64,000 nucleotides of DNA from NCBI RefSeq assembly GCF_026745355.1, contig NC_079204.1:53340532-53404531 (forward strand), given 5' to 3'. A program made the position numbers and the translations under genes. Positions 10,721-24,200 of the stretch are shown one piece after another. This DNA comes from Beta vulgaris subsp. vulgaris. Lineage: Eukaryota; Streptophyta; Magnoliopsida; Caryophyllales; Amaranthaceae. How positions within the stretch are numbered: the stretch's first letter is position 1; each line of letters begins with the position of its first letter. Below the pieces are notes generated by a model. That model was given only the letters and a program-made list of their open reading frames with translations. It had not been told where the DNA came from and made no database searches.

Positions 10721-13700
10721 ATGGCGGGAAAGGAGAATACTGATACAATGTTTTCAATGGAAGATGAGAATGATTTAGAAAATAATAAGATTGATGGTAA
10801 TGGGTATGTTCTTAGTTGTAGCAGTGATGATGATAATGATGGTGGTAATTATGATGATGATGTTGATAATGATGATGGTGAAACTTTTACTTCTCAAAAT
10901 TGGCCTCAGAGTTTCAGGTTAGTTTTTTTTTTTTTTAAATTTATTTTTCTGCACTTTTGAAGTATATTCTTGTTCAAGACAGTGAGATGCATTAATAATG
11001 TTAAATACTCTTAAGTTTGGATGGCAATGTATATTTTATTCTGTAGATGTGTTGGAATCTATTACTTTAGCCGAACATAAAGAGAGCTTACTTTTTAGTA
11101 TATTCTATTGTATGAAATATTGATGTTTGACTGCTTGTTTTGGTGTAATTAGTAGTAATTTGAGAGAAATTATTTGTTTGTTGAACTAATGATAAAGTAA
11201 ATTGATAATGGATGGAATTAGTGTTGTTATTTAGTTTTGGAATTCCACTAATTGTGGTGAGAAAGTGACATGAGGCTTTTATGAAGAAGAATTCTCCTTC
11301 TAATATATATGAAGTACAAATTAAGACAAACATGATATACTTTCCCATGGATTGGTATCTTTTAATGGATGGAATGAGTGTTGTTATTTATTATTGGAAT
11401 TCCACTAATTTTGGTGAGAAAGTGACATGAGATTTTTCATGAAGAAGAACTCTCCTAATATCTATGAATTACAAATTAAGACAAACATGATATACTATTC
11501 CATGAATAAGTGGTTTTACCCATTTTAATGGCAAAATTTTGGCTTGAACATGTGGGTTTTTTTTTGTCTTCTATTAGGTGCTAGGTGATGCTAGGTCTGA
11601 ACATTAGATATGATATATCTAGTTGCGTTGTTATAAACGTCTTAGATTGGTACTCGTATCTCTTTCAATTGGTACTATAAAAATGGCAACATAGTAAAAC
11701 ATGACTATTGATTGGAAGGGTTTTGGGTACTAATTGGAAGAAACTTTTATATGTTTTATTGGTATCAATTGGGAGGGGTATGGGTAGTACATCTTAATTT
11801 CTATTTCCTTTTCTTGTACCAATTAAAGGAGTTATGGGTACCACTATGGCTGTGTTAGATGCTAAGTTGGGCTCCACCAAATAGATACCAGCACTTTCTT
11901 GAGTTTTGGGTATATGTGTTAAGAAAGAGTTAGTTTTGTCAGAGATTTAACAGTAAAAGTTGCTGAATCTTACAAAAGTAAGTAGACAACTTGAGTTCTG
12001 GTTTAGTTGGAGAGTTTCAATAATGAGTTGAAGCTTATATCATTTGTTTGTGCTATGTGAAAGCTCGGGCGGTACATGTATTTTCTGCGTCGCTGTGTGC
12101 TTTGATGATAAGGGAAATATCAATTATTGGATAATGCTCATATATTCATTTCAATAGCTATTTATGTAACGCTGGACAAAGTGGCAAAACTTCGCTATCT
12201 ATTTACTGTGTCAAGGAATACTTCATGTTAAAATTAGAATTGATTAATGCAGCTTACGAAGTATGCATTGTGAAAATTACCGTACCATATTATATATAGA
12301 TCTTAAATTTATACATGCTAAAATAGATCAGTTGTCTGATGGGAAAAAGGATTACATCTTCATGACTGCCTTTTCCATGTTTTTTTTGTAGAGAGACGAC
12401 AGACTCTTATACACTTGCTGCATCCCCAGGCTTTGCATTGCTTGGTCGCACTTCCAGCATGCTTAGCGCACGCAGCAGAAGTAGCCTAGATAACGATGGA
12501 AATAAGGCTCCCTTGCTTCCAGATCATGGGAGTAAATACCAGGTAGAAGATTATGACAAGTTATCTAAAGTGTCATCGAGAGTATCTGCACTAGGATCCT
12601 TGCATGAACATCTTGGTGGGGAACTACCAATCGGTCAAGGGTGCTCCTTCACTCAAACTGTATTCAATGGTGAGCATATCTTCATGAAGCTTACCTCAAG
12701 AATCTGTAATGTTATGTCTTTGGAAATTCATAAGAGTCTGTCAATAGTGAAATATACTGCTGTGAGCTTAAGTTAAATGTTTCAGGTTTTGCTAGTTTAA
12801 TCTAAATGCTGTCATCTAAATTCAAATTTATTCTTACAGTAAGTTAAGTACTATACAAAGCAAGAGGCAATGAAAACAATAGAAGTATATGATAAGTTAT
12901 ACAATTCCTCCAAATTTCTGTAGTTGATTAGCTTCTAATAGTCTCACCTCCCAAGTGCCTCAGCCCTCAAGTAGAAGCAGATATATAAATTTTTGTAAGT
13001 GGGTGCACTACAGTTTATAATCAAAACATATCAAATAAAATTAATATGAAGGTGAAAATGGGAATGTTTTGATTCTTAAGTGTGGTAAAAGAGTAAAACT
13101 ACTTGTCCTCAATCTAATATATGCTGAGCGACTACCCCCCAAACTAGGTTGCACAAATTGATTGAGTCGCCTTTAAGAAAATGCATGGTTTATTGTGGGC
13201 ATGGCGAGCAAACATTATCTGGTCAGCTGACAAACCTTGGTCTCTAGCTATTTTAGCACCACATCGTTATTATTAGTTTTTTATTGCCTCAAGCTAGTGC
13301 TGATAGGAGAGATCTAAGATGAACTTTTACTTACCATATTCCAAGCATAATTGGAAAAAAAAGATAAAGGTAATTCAGGTGACAAGATTGATATGTACAT
13401 GATCACGCTAATTAGCTTGTTTTCCTGCAGGGTTAAATGTCATGGCTGGAGTTGGGCTTCTTTCAACTCCTTATACAGTAAAAGAAGCTGGCTGGCTGAG
13501 TTTGGTATTCTTATTCCTCTTTGCAATAGTATGTTGTTATACAGCCTCCCTCATGAGATATTGCTTCGAAAGTAAAGCAGGGATTACAACTTATCCAGAT
13601 ATTGGTGAAGCTGCATTTGGGAAATTTGGGCGTCTATTCCTATCAGTGAGCTCCCTGACTTTACATGTTCCGTTAAATTCCCTATTTTTTTGGAGTTAAT

Positions 13701-16558
13701 GGATTTGGAATCACCCCTATGAATCTATGATGTATTGATCTTTGTTGTAAGATATTGTTTAACACACCATCATAGAACATTAAAAAATATGTTACTAGAA
13801 CCCGTGTTTCCAAGTTTTGAAAAAGAAAGCTCTAAGCTAACCTGTTTTATTGTTCTGATCCCTTGTCTGCAGATTGTGCTGTATGTGGAGCTATATGTAA
13901 GTAAAAGTCCCTGCTTTAATACATGAATTACAATTATCCTTCAAACGTTATTTAATATTTGTATATCTTGCTGCAGTCATATTGTGTAGAATTCATTATT
14001 TTGGAGGGGGACAATCTCACCAGGATATTCCCTGGGGCAGCCTTACAGTGGGATGGTTTTTACCTTGATTCTACGCATTTGTTTGCAGTGATAACTGTCC
14101 TTATTGTTCTACCAACTGTGTGGTTGAAGGATTTACGTGTAATTTCTTACCTTTCAGGTGGTATAGCTATCTATATATTCAAGTTCTATACTTTTTTTTC
14201 TTTTTCTTTTACTTTGAAATAACCCACAATTTTGTGGATTTTGCAGCTGGTGGAGTTATTGCAACAGTGTTGATTGTGTTTTGTGTTCTATTTCTTGGAA
14301 CGGTGGATGGGCTTGGCTTTCATCATACAGGGAAATTTGTGAATTGGAGGGGTATGCCCTTTGCTATTGGTGTGTATGGATTCTGTTACTCAGGTCATTC
14401 AGTTTTCCCCAACATTTATCAATCGATGGCGAACAAGAAACAATTTACAGCTGCACTCATAATCAGGTATAGAAACTATAATATAATAAGTTTTAGGAAA
14501 ATTAAGTTCAGTAAGTTCTGATAAGAGATACGTAAGTACAATTAAACAACTTAGTTAAGATTATTTTCAGTAAGTTCACATAAATTCCAGTAAGTTTCAA
14601 TAAGTTCACATATATTCCAGTTAGTTTCAGTAAGTATTAAGGCATTTTCCAGGTGAAGAGTTCGGAAAATCATAATAAAGAGCTTCTTGGTTTTTATTCT
14701 TTCTCCTATAAAATGCCAACTCCTATCTGTTGTGCAGTTTTTCTTTGTGTGTCATGATATATGGAAGTGTCGCAGTCATGGGATATTTCATATTTGGCGA
14801 TGACACACTATCCCAGATCACTCTAAACATGCCAATGGATTCTGTGGCTGCTAATGTTGCACTCTGGACAACTGTAAGTTCTCTGTAAATTCTTTCAAAG
14901 TATAGTCTCTGTACATCCAACATTGAGGTACATAAGAAGGGTTGTTGAAACATTTTTTATTTTTTTTTTCTGCGCAGGTGATTAATCCATTTACAAAATA
15001 TCCTTTCCTATAGGAATTGTTCATCTTTTTTTTTATGTCAAACACAAGATTTACATGATACATGCTCCTCTTCTTGGACTTTTTTATTGCTTCCTTGACA
15101 TGAAATAAGTATGCGTTACTGTTGAACCCTCTAGCTCGAGGTATAGAAGAGCTGTTGCCTGCCCATATTGCTAACAGCAACTGGTGTTTCTTCGTTCTGA
15201 GGACAAGTCTTGTTCTTTCCTCACTTTGTGTAGCTTTCATGGTTCCATTTTTCGGTATGTATTTTACGCTGGCATTACAATTTTATTTGTTTTGTTCCTT
15301 TTTATTGCAGGATGTTAAACATTTAATTACTGTGACTTCATAGACTTTTCTTTTTTTGGGGGGTGGGGTGGGGTGGGGTGGGGTTGGGAGGAGTCCTACT
15401 CTAGTTGCAATATGAGAAAATTTATCGAATTGATTGCAAAAAAAATGTTCTCTAATCTAAAGTGTCGCTGTAATCTTTGTTTCATGGTTTGAACATTCCC
15501 CCTCTCTTGAAGATTATGGTGAAGTCTTAGCTTCAAGAATAGATATTGAAGAGCAGAAAGAGGAAAAATTTGCTTGTATATGAAGTTCTCTTACTTTTTA
15601 TATAATTCTTGTAACCAATCTAAATTATAGAAAATAATGTGAAATAAACTGAAAACTTTTGCGTTAGCTACAAGACAGATTCGCACTTTGCAGTTTGGGT
15701 GCTGCCTTGCACTTTTTCATTTTCTCTCATATTGAACCATCAACCTGCCCTCTAGTTAAGGATTCAAACATCATAGTTCTTGGTGCCATTTTTCTTTCTT
15801 TTGATCCACTTGAGTGACTTGACTATTTAGGCTACATACTCTTCACTTGAACTAATCTGTAGTGAGCTTATTCGACCTGATTGGACTAGATGTCTAGATC
15901 AGCACTGATGTTTGATCTTATATTTATACCTGATTGGACATGACTAGCCCTGACAGTTAATTTTTTAAGGTGACGAGAACGAATTGTTATTGGTGTCGTT
16001 GACGATAGCATGTCTTTAGAATCAAATTCTCTATATTTTTGTTCTGCTTCTTGTCTGTACTCAGCCTCTAATTATATATACATTATCCTATGGCTGCAGG
16101 TCTTGTGATGGCCTTGATCGGTTCATTTCTGAGCATACTTGTGGTAAGCATTCCCGCCCACATAAAACACTTTAGTAGAGCACACTATTTTTTTCTTGTA
16201 TCACTTTCATTTCTAAATGTTGGTTATTACTATGCCTATGTCGGTTCATATGCTCTATAATAGATCCTTTTTTGCGGTGCAGGGTGTGATCTTTCCAGCG
16301 TTGTGCTTCTTAAAGATAATGGAAAAGAAGGCAACAAAAATGCAGGTTTGTTGACAAACTGTTTTTGCTTATGAGTGGGGATTACAGAATCTTCTTTTTT
16401 GATATAATTCATACTCCATCCAATTCTCCTTGTGCTTCTACTCATTTTCTTCGTCTTGCTGTCAGGTGATAATAAGCTCTTGCATTATTGTACTGGGTGT
16501 CGTAGGCGGAGCTTTGGGGACTTATTCGTCAGTGAGACAGATTATTGAGAGTTATTGA
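10721..16558 (+). CDS. Vacuolar amino-acid transporter, AVT1-type (Aa_trans/AAAP family), 12 exons
   Basis: Exons read as 10721-10917, 12392-12669, 13431-13645, 13873-13896, 13977-14157, 14247-14466, 14738-14873, 14978-14997, 15109-15254, 16100-16143, 16283-16345 and 16466-16558. Joined they give 538 residues with no internal stop. AVT1 proteins exchange neutral amino acids across the tonoplast using the proton gradient. Residues 1-145 form an acidic, Ser-rich cytosolic tail ([19 protein letters not shown]; later [15 protein letters not shown]). From about 150 the Aa_trans core starts with [20 protein letters not shown], then [72 protein letters not shown] and a last helix [12 protein letters not shown]. 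Length and motif order match plant AVT1 proteins. All introns are GT-AG except intron 8 (14998-15108), which looks U12-type. Exons 4 (24 nt) and 8 (20 nt) are very small. The ATG at 10721 is the first in-frame ATG giving an AVT1-like tail. Substrate is inferred from the family. Confidence 0.9.
11209..11505 (+). repeat. About 160-bp tandem duplication in AVT1 intron 1
   Basis: Copies at about 11209-11348 and 11368-11505 share TGGAATTCCACTAATT, GTGAGAAAGTGACATGAG and ACAAATTAAGACAAACATGA in the same order. Divergence of roughly 10-15% indicates an older event than the leader duplication. No coding content. Confidence 0.8.
14998..15108 (+). other. U12-type (minor spliceosome) intron 8 of the AVT1-type gene
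   Basis: The 5' splice site reads ATATCCTTT, a perfect U12 AT-type donor. The branch region reads TTCCTTGAC at 15091-15099, a perfect U12 branch site, with the branch A at 15098. Only an intron ending at 15108 (dinucleotide AA, 10 nt past the branch A) keeps the frame: ACA-AA joined to G-TAT gives Thr-Lys-Tyr, matching the conserved NPFTKYAL of the family. Using the AG one base later would cause a stop within a few codons. Confidence 0.75.
15358..15393 (+). repeat. G-run array with G-quadruplex potential in AVT1 intron 9
   Basis: Six successive runs of three or more G, mostly GGGG separated by a single T, on the sense strand of the intron. This matches the classic G3+ N1-7 quadruplex pattern. 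Confidence 0.8.
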
Positions 16559-17399
16559 TACAGTGATAGAGCTATTGACTCCAAATTTTGGATTGCTAGA
16601 AGGCATTGCTTGCTATCGATTTGTGTACTCTTATTTAAGCCCTACCTTAGTTAATTACAACTAGTGATGATTGTTGTAACATAATGCTGTAGGAAGTACT
16701 AAGAAGTATTGCAGTATTTTTTTTGGCACCATGAAGCTAGAGTTTCCGGTACATGAATGCTCTAATTTATCTTTCTGTGCCCTCTGATGAGATCTACTGC
16801 TCTGGCTATATAGTCTACAAGCAAAGAAAGCAAAGATTCCTGTTGAAATTACTGTGCTTCAATATACATTCGTCATACTAGATTAAGTTTGGCCTAAGGA
16901 AATGATTGTACTTCATGGTTTTCAATTTGATTTATAGAAACCCTAGCCCCCCGAATTATCCCTATCCCCTATGATTTTCGTTAAATCGGATTGAGGATAA
17001 TTTTATTTCCCTATGCCAAACTTAATCAGGGAATAATCTAAAGTCATTGAAAATCAAGAAAAATAGAAACCTTAGCCTCCCGAATTATCCCCAATTCGAT
17101 TTCACGAAGTCCATAGTCATCCAATTTTGCAAAATCTTTCCTAAGTATAATCATCATCTCAATAATATTATTATTTGTAGTATGTAATGGAATCCATTTC
17201 TCCAAAACTTCCTTAATTCGGACCCAATTCCCTCAATTTGGGTTCATAAATCATAAGCCCTCAAAAGGAAATTTCGAGTTCTGAGAGGAATAATTTTTCT
17301 CTATTTGAATTTTCCCAAACAAGTTCATCATCTTCTACCATAAAGATTTTGCTCTATTTTGTTGATTGTATTAAAGATTTCTTTTTTCTTCCCTTCAAG
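16559..17399 (+). other. 3' UTR of the AVT1-type gene and short intergenic segment
   Basis: About 16559-16900 is the likely 3' UTR. Two similar blocks (around 16935 and 17062) both read ATAGAAACC-TAGCC-CCCGAATTATCCC, suggesting a diverged direct repeat. No gene seen. The region around 17400-17560 may hold the 5' leader of the LINE that follows. Confidence 0.45.
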
Positions 17400-20300
17400 T
17401 TTAAAGTGGGTTTTTAGGCTAGGGTTTTAAGGGTTTTGGTTTTCATTTCGGTGGATGTCTGGATTTGGATCTCAGCGGCTTTCGTCGGTGCAATTATTGC
17501 TTCCTCGTGTGTTCGTGTCTCTTTGCTACTCATCAATGGTGTTCTAGTGGGTGCTAAGCAAACCAAATGACTACATTTTCAAGATTTACATTGGAAGATT
17601 AAAGCAAAATCGAACCATATTAAGTTTAATGATGCTAATACTAAATATTACCACACTTATGCTTCTATTAGGAGAAACTGGAATTTAATTACCACAATTC
17701 AAGATCCTCAAAATAATTCTATTACTCACCCTAAGCGTATTGAAGAATGTATTACTAATGCTTTTATGCAACAATTTTTAGCTAATTTGTTATGCTCGTT
17801 TGATGTGTTAATAATGATTTTGAACTGTTGAATGAAATTGTCTCAGATGAGGATAATATATATTATGTATGGATATAACTTTTGAGTAAGTCAGAATTGC
17901 TACTTTTGATTTAGTACATGATAAAGCTCCTGGCCAGATGGTTATCCTCATTTTTTTTTCCAAAAATATTGGTCTTTAGTTGGTAGATCGGTTTTTAGAG
18001 ACGTTAAAGCTTTTTTCCATTCAGGAAAGATTCTAAAGGAGACTAATCATACTTTCATTACATTAATACCAAAGATTGATATTCCCCTAATCCTAACCAC
18101 TTTCGACCGATTAGTCTCTGTTCGACAATTTACAAGATTATCTCTAGAATCATGGCTAATAGGTTAAAGTTTGTTATGGGCAAGATTATTCATCCATTAC
18201 AGGGAGCTTTTGTTCCTGAAAGGTTAATCCAAGATAATATTCTGCGTGTGCATGAAGTTTTTCATTCTTTTAGAAATAAAAAAGGCCTAGAAGGTTGGAT
18301 AGCTCTGAAATTAGATATGGAAAAAGCGTACGATCGTTTAGAGTGGAATTTCATTATTATTACTCTTGAGAAATTGGGGGTTTAGCTCTTGCTGGATAGA
18401 GTGGTTAAGACGATGTATCACAACACTCTCTTTTTTAGTTTTGGTTAATGGTATTCTTGGTGAAACTTTTATTCCGTATAGGGTTGTTCGTTAAGGAGAT
18501 CCGTTATCTCCTTATATTTTTATTTTGTGTGCTAAAATCTTAGCTCGTTAACTGCACCAAGCTAGTTCAATGGGAACAAAATATATAGGTGTTAAATTAG
18601 GTCACTCGGGAATGAATTTTTTTTGTAACATTTGCAGATGATACTATGGTGTTTGCTAAAACTTCTGATGAAAGTTGTCACACTATCAAAAATATTTTAG
18701 ATAAGTATTGTTCTATATCGGGTCAACTTGTTAATTTTTAAAAGTGCGCATTTCAATGTACCCAAAATATCTCTGGGGTAGTTTCTGCTAATTTTGCTAA
18801 TGTTTTGCAAATGGAGGAGTCTTTATCACTAGGAAAATATCTTGGTTTTCCAATTATTATTAGTAGCAAAGTAACAAATGCTAGGTTTGCCGAAACTCAA
18901 GAAAAAGTGTCTACTCAGCTGACCAAATGGAAAGCAAATTTTCTAACCCAGACTGATAGAACCATTCTTATCCAATCTATGTGGCAACGAAAGCTAATTA
19001 TCATATGCAAAGTTTTACTTTACCGCCCATTGTTCTATCATCCCTTGATAAATGTTACAAAATTTTCTTTTGGGACAAAGCTCCAGATGCTAAGTCTCCA
19101 AATTTGATAAGGTGAGATAAGGTTTGTAGAACCAAAAAAATTGGAGGTTTGGGCCTTAAGAAAGCTAAGACTAATGACATTGCTCTGCAGTTCAAGATTC
19201 TTGGGAAGATTTTAGCTTTTCCTGAAAATTTATGGGTAAATTTAGTTACAAAAAAGTATTGAAAGGACGATGACTTGTTTTACTATAAAGTCAAAGCTAA
19301 TGTGTCCAGGCAACGGAGGAAACCTATGGGGTTAAGAATCACTTCTAAAAAGGGGTTAAGATGGAATGTGGTGAATGGTGAGAATATTTCCTTTTGGTAT
19401 GTGACAATTGAGTTTTTAGTTATCCTATTGCGGATATATGTCCTGTGTTAGTGGGACTGAAGGTTTAAAAGTTGATTATTTATTAATTAGGATCATCAAT
19501 GGGACAAGTCTCTTCTTGTCCAATTTATCCCGTTAGCTATTTCTCAGGCAGTACCCAATGTCTTTATTCCTACTAATCATATCCCTGACAATATATTTTG
19601 GGGCCTATCTTCTGATGGAAATTATTCGGGTAAGTCAGTTGTCGAGCTTCTTCGAGGTCTAGATTCAAACTTGTCTGAGACTTCGGTGTTTCATTGGATT
19701 TGGAAGTTGAAAGTTCCCTCCAAAGTTAATTTTTTTGTTTGGAAAATTTGCCAAAATGGTCTCCCTACAAAAAAAAGGTTGGAATTAAGTCATGTTTTTC
19801 TCCCTATGACAGTGTGTCTTTTGTACTCACCATTCTCAGGATACCTCTCATCTTTTCTCTAGTTGTCCTTTTGCTATTGATGTTTTAAGGATCTTAATAG
19901 TCAAATGAATTGGGCCTCCCCCAATTATTTTGAATGACTCATCTTTTGTAGATCACCTGCTAAAGCTGAAATCTTACTTCTCGATGTCTCAAATTGAGAT
20001 TTTTGCTATTCCTTGGTGGTTCATTTGGTATATCCCTAATGGGGTGATTTTTCGTTAAGAAAATTGTTCTCTAGCTAAAGTTAGTGCGATGATAAGAGCT
20101 TATGTGCATAACATTAGTCTGCATGGGCCTTAGTAGATGAATTTGATGATAAGCTCTCCTTTTGTCCTCAGAAGATATGTGTGTCTTCTAGTAAGTCTAA
20201 GATTAGGGATCAGGTAAGTTGGTGTCCTCCCCCCACCAATTATTTCAAAGTTAATTTTGATGGTTCAAAGCTTCTAAATGGTCAAGCTTCCAAATGGTCA

Positions 20301-20814
20301 AGGTTTGTATGGGTTTGTTATTCGTGATTCAGAAGGAAAAGTGTTATTATGTGGTGCTAGTGCTTTAGATTCGTCGGTTTCTATTCTTGTCGCTGAAGCT
20401 TGGGGTCAAAGAGAAGGCATTAGAGGGGCTATTTCTTTGCGCATTAGAAATCTTATTATTGAGGGTGACAATTTGGCTGTTATTCAATCTATTAAAAACA
20501 TTTGAAAAATTCCTTGGACTATTAACTCTGTTATATTAGATGCAGGTGAAAATATGAAGCAGTTTGAGGATGTTCAGATTCATCATGTGTTCCGGGAAGC
20601 TAATTCTGCTGCGGATTGGATGACTCGTCGAGAGCTCACACGACAACTAATCTTTTTTTTTTTTTTTTTGAGGGGGCTCTATCAATCGACAACTAATCTT
20701 ACTTATTGGTATGATATTCCTGATTTCTCTTTCATTATTATCATCGCGATGCTTTAGTATGACCCAAATCGTAGAATCCATCCTAGTTATTTCTTTCCTT
20801 CCTAAAAAAAAAAA
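17400..20814 (+). mobile_element. Decayed L1-type LINE with RT and RNase H domains
   Basis: Translation in shifting frames shows a pre-RT segment (KFNDANTKYYHTYASIRRNWN, around 17617-17680), then RT with MANRLKFVMGKIIHPLQGAF and LKLDMEKAYDRLEW (18152-18385). The catalytic motif FADDTMVFAK is at 18631, and an LGKYLGFP-like motif is near 18823. A zf-RVT segment (FHWIWKLKVPSKVNFFVWKI, 19690) and an RNase H domain (YGFVIRDSEGKVLLCG...IEGDNLAVIQSI, 20308-20502, then HHVFREANSAADWM) follow. An A11 tract ends it at 20804-20814. ORF1 and the endonuclease are missing, and many stops and frameshifts are present, so it is an old, internally deleted copy. It lies between the AVT1-type and Nudix genes in the same orientation. 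Confidence 0.9.
20655..20686 (-). mobile_element. Ultra-short retroposed LINE tail with a 14-bp TSD
   Basis: A 32-bp insert lies inside the decayed LINE. On the minus strand it reads attgatagagccccctc plus a run of A. It is bounded by an exact 14-bp direct repeat, cgacaactaatctt, at 20641-20654 and 20687-20700. This is the signature of target-primed reverse transcription that aborted after copying the poly(A) and about 17 nt. A similar scar is at 52530-52546. Confidence 0.8.
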
Positions 20815-21276
20815 TATATATGTCATTGCACTATTTGTATATATCAGATATAAACAAGTTGTTTTTGTCTCTTTTGTCCCCAAGATCCTTCTTTTTTTGG
20901 GTGTGGACGACAAAATTTAGAAACTTACCTCAAGTCTCTCTTTTCTCCTCTTTTCCCACAATGTAATCTGATTGCAACCGTCATTCACATCATCCCCACC
21001 CATTTTACCTTTTTTCTCCTTTCTCTCTCTTTCATCCCTCTTCCTACAATAACAGCAAAGATTACCATAAATTGAAGTATATTATACAATGAAAAATAAT
21101 TTCATGCATTCAGAATCAAAATGTAGGCAAAAGTAATTCATGGGTATTTCTGGGTTTTTCTTGAAACCGATTTATTCATTGATTTTTTTGGTTTGATGGG
21201 AAGTTTTTCTTTTTAATTTTTGGCTTGAAAAGATGGGTGATGAGGTTTTTTGGAGATTGTGAGAAGTAAGAAAAAA
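20815..21276 (+). promoter_or_regulatory. Promoter and 5' leader region of the Nudix gene
   Basis: Between the LINE tail and the Nudix ATG lie about 460 bases. They include a pyrimidine-rich stretch (20930-21045, many TCTC/CCTTTT runs) likely in the core promoter or leader. No convincing TATA box at a fixed distance is claimed. The LINE now sets the upstream boundary, so upstream control elements may have been separated by its insertion. Confidence 0.4.
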
Positions 21277-24200
21277 ATGTCTGAATTGGTAGCACGCACT
21301 GGTCGTCATCAGCAACGTTATGAAGATGGTTGTCGCCTTGTTGCTGGGTATCTTTCTCTCTTAATTTTTTTTTTATGTTGGTGTGGTTGATTGAAAAAAA
21401 TGTTCTGATTTCCATATTTTGTCAAGGATTGAGTGAAAAATCAATCCTTTGATTATTTATAATTGCGCATATGATTGATTTTATATTTTTTGAAAGTTGA
21501 TGTTTATATGTTGGGTGTGGGAATTGTCAATTTGATGAATTCAGTTATTCTTATTAAATCAAATTTGAGTCTAATGCTGATGGTTGGTTTTATGTTATAT
21601 TGATTTGTTTATGGAACTAATGATGAATTGCTCAAAATCTAGAGAGATTGTTTATTTTGATTAAAATGGGAATATAGGAAGATGGGGTCTTAATTTAATA
21701 TAATTTTTGTTGATGGAATTGGTCATGGTGTTTGGTTAGGAAGATGTGAATTAGCATGATCACGGGCTTTTATATGGGGAAGTTGCTCACATTGTTAAGC
21801 AATGGTTGCATTTGGTGTTGCTTGAAATTTGTGGTTGGTCTTGCATTCGGGTTGGATGCTTGATAATAATTTAGACTCGGCATTTTGCGTTTTTGGGTAT
21901 TTTGCCACTTATTTGCTTGTCGAGGTATGAGATTTGGTTGATGATCAGGAATGATTTTTACCTGGTCATATACAACAACATAATTGAGTATGATCCCACT
22001 GTTTGCAGGGTTTGGGAGAGGCTTATATGTTCGCAACTTTACCCCTAACTAACTGGTGGAGAGGTATCTAAAGTTTTCTTGCAAAGAGAACTTTTGAAAT
22101 ACAAAGTTTAACTTTCTTTTTCCGTATTAGTAGAAGTAGGGCAATAAATCAGTGTTAGAAGAGGGATAAGCGTCGAACAAATTAGCACTGTTTTCATTTT
22201 GATGGAGCAACAAAGAATACATGAGACAAGGACATAAAATAGAGTGAGAGTAGAGGTCATTTTCTTACAAACGGCAAGCAGATTAAGCATACACAAAAGG
22301 TGGGGACTGGGGATTGGTTCTTTTTGGGTGGCGAGAGGGTAAGGTGATAACACTGATGCTATAGCGCTAAAATTTCTTTAAAGGTCATGTTCTTGGTATG
22401 CTTTGGATGAGTCCAAGTCTTGACTGACCACATTCCCCGGCCCCTCCCCTGAAATCTCAGATGCTTTCATGTAATCCCTTAAACATCTGTTGGATATGCT
22501 AAATTTTATGAACAGTTCTATTCATGGATTTCAGAGTATCTACAGATGTTAACTTGAAAGTTATTGACAGGTGTATCCCTTTTAGATATAGAAGTTTTGA
22601 TGAAAGTGATAGAACAGAATCTGAGAAGGTTGTGGAAGTGCTTATGATCAACTCAACTAGTGGACCAGGTCTTCTGTTCCCTAAGGTGATCTTCTTGACA
22701 CTTTTTAAGGTTTTTAACTCACTTTTATTTATGCTAATTTTGGAACTTTGGAGGTTGGAAAGCTGTTGCTTCTAGCCACAATTGAGATGTTTGGGGCATA
22801 TTTTTCTGGCTCCTTTCTCATAAGTTGTCTCTGTTGTGCCAGCATGTTGTCATAATCTAATCCTTGGAATTTCAGCAGTTAAGTTGCCTAAGAAAGCCCT
22901 TTCCCCCTTCCTTCCATTTTCTTCTTGCTAACATTATCTTAACATCATTACCACCACTCATCTACTTTATCATCACCTCTAACCACCTAATCCTCCGTAG
23001 TTTGACTTCTATTTCTTTCTTAATACACTACCCTTGATTCAAGCATATGCCCTAAGAGGAACGTTTTGTTACCATATTTCATATGAGATTGGAAAACGAG
23101 AATGTTATTCTGGTGGCAAGATTATAATGTTAAGAAAAGGCTTGCATAACTGTTACAAAGGATCTTCCAGCTACACCTTGCCTAAAGTAACTAGAAGTCC
23201 AAAGCCTTCACCGACATAAGAAGCATGTGTAACTACCTATCATTAGATGGCTGGTATAAATGAATATCCTTAAAACTATCAACACTGAAAGAAGACAGTA
23301 GAGCTTATAATGTGGGATAGACATGGAACTCGGACGCAAAAGGGCTTCTCCTTTTTGGCATATATCCTTCCTAAACATCATAAGCGAACCATTTTATTAC
23401 CTTAAGCTCGACTAATTCAACGAATATGTAAGCATTGTTTCCATAGCTTGAAGAGCTTTTATCCATTATGGCACATCAGCACATGTGCTTGACAATGTAA
23501 TATCAAAGGGACTGTGGCTCACAACCCAAAAAAAAATCTTATTATACAACCTTTTTTTCTGGGTGTTTGTGTTTGGGGGGAAGGGGAGGGGCACCTGGTG
23601 AGCTGGGTGGATGGGTTGCGTAGTTACATGTTATTTTGAAGAAGCTTGTGATTCTTTGAAATAAGATGGATGTATAAGAGAGTGGTAAATGATGATTGCT
23701 CGACTTTGTTCAGATCGTGACAAACTGAGCTGGATCACTCATATGGTTCTTGAATGCATTGTGTTATGGTGGTGTTAATGATTTTGTTGACGCCATTGTG
23801 AATGTTGGACCATATATTCTGAGCACTTGTCATGAAAAGTGCTGAACGTGGGTATACATGATTTTTATTTTATTCGATTGCGCAGGAACCTAAATCTAAT
23901 GGAGATAGGATCACGGAAAATGTTAGTTATTTGTATGTTTGAAGAATGAACAAAATGGATTCTATTTAAGATGGTCTTAAATGTTTTGTCCTCGTACTTC
24001 ATTTTTTTCCAAATGAGTTGGATAAAGTGGGATGAATCACTTTCTTGGCTGTTGAGACTTGAGAGAACACAAGCATTGCTCCATTGCACTAGAGTTGTAG
24101 GCTTCCCCTTTTTCTAAATTTTCTATGTTGCTATTTAACCTCGTACCGGAGGTTTCATCTTGTTGTAGGATTGAAAATATGATCTATGAAAAAGAGTAAG

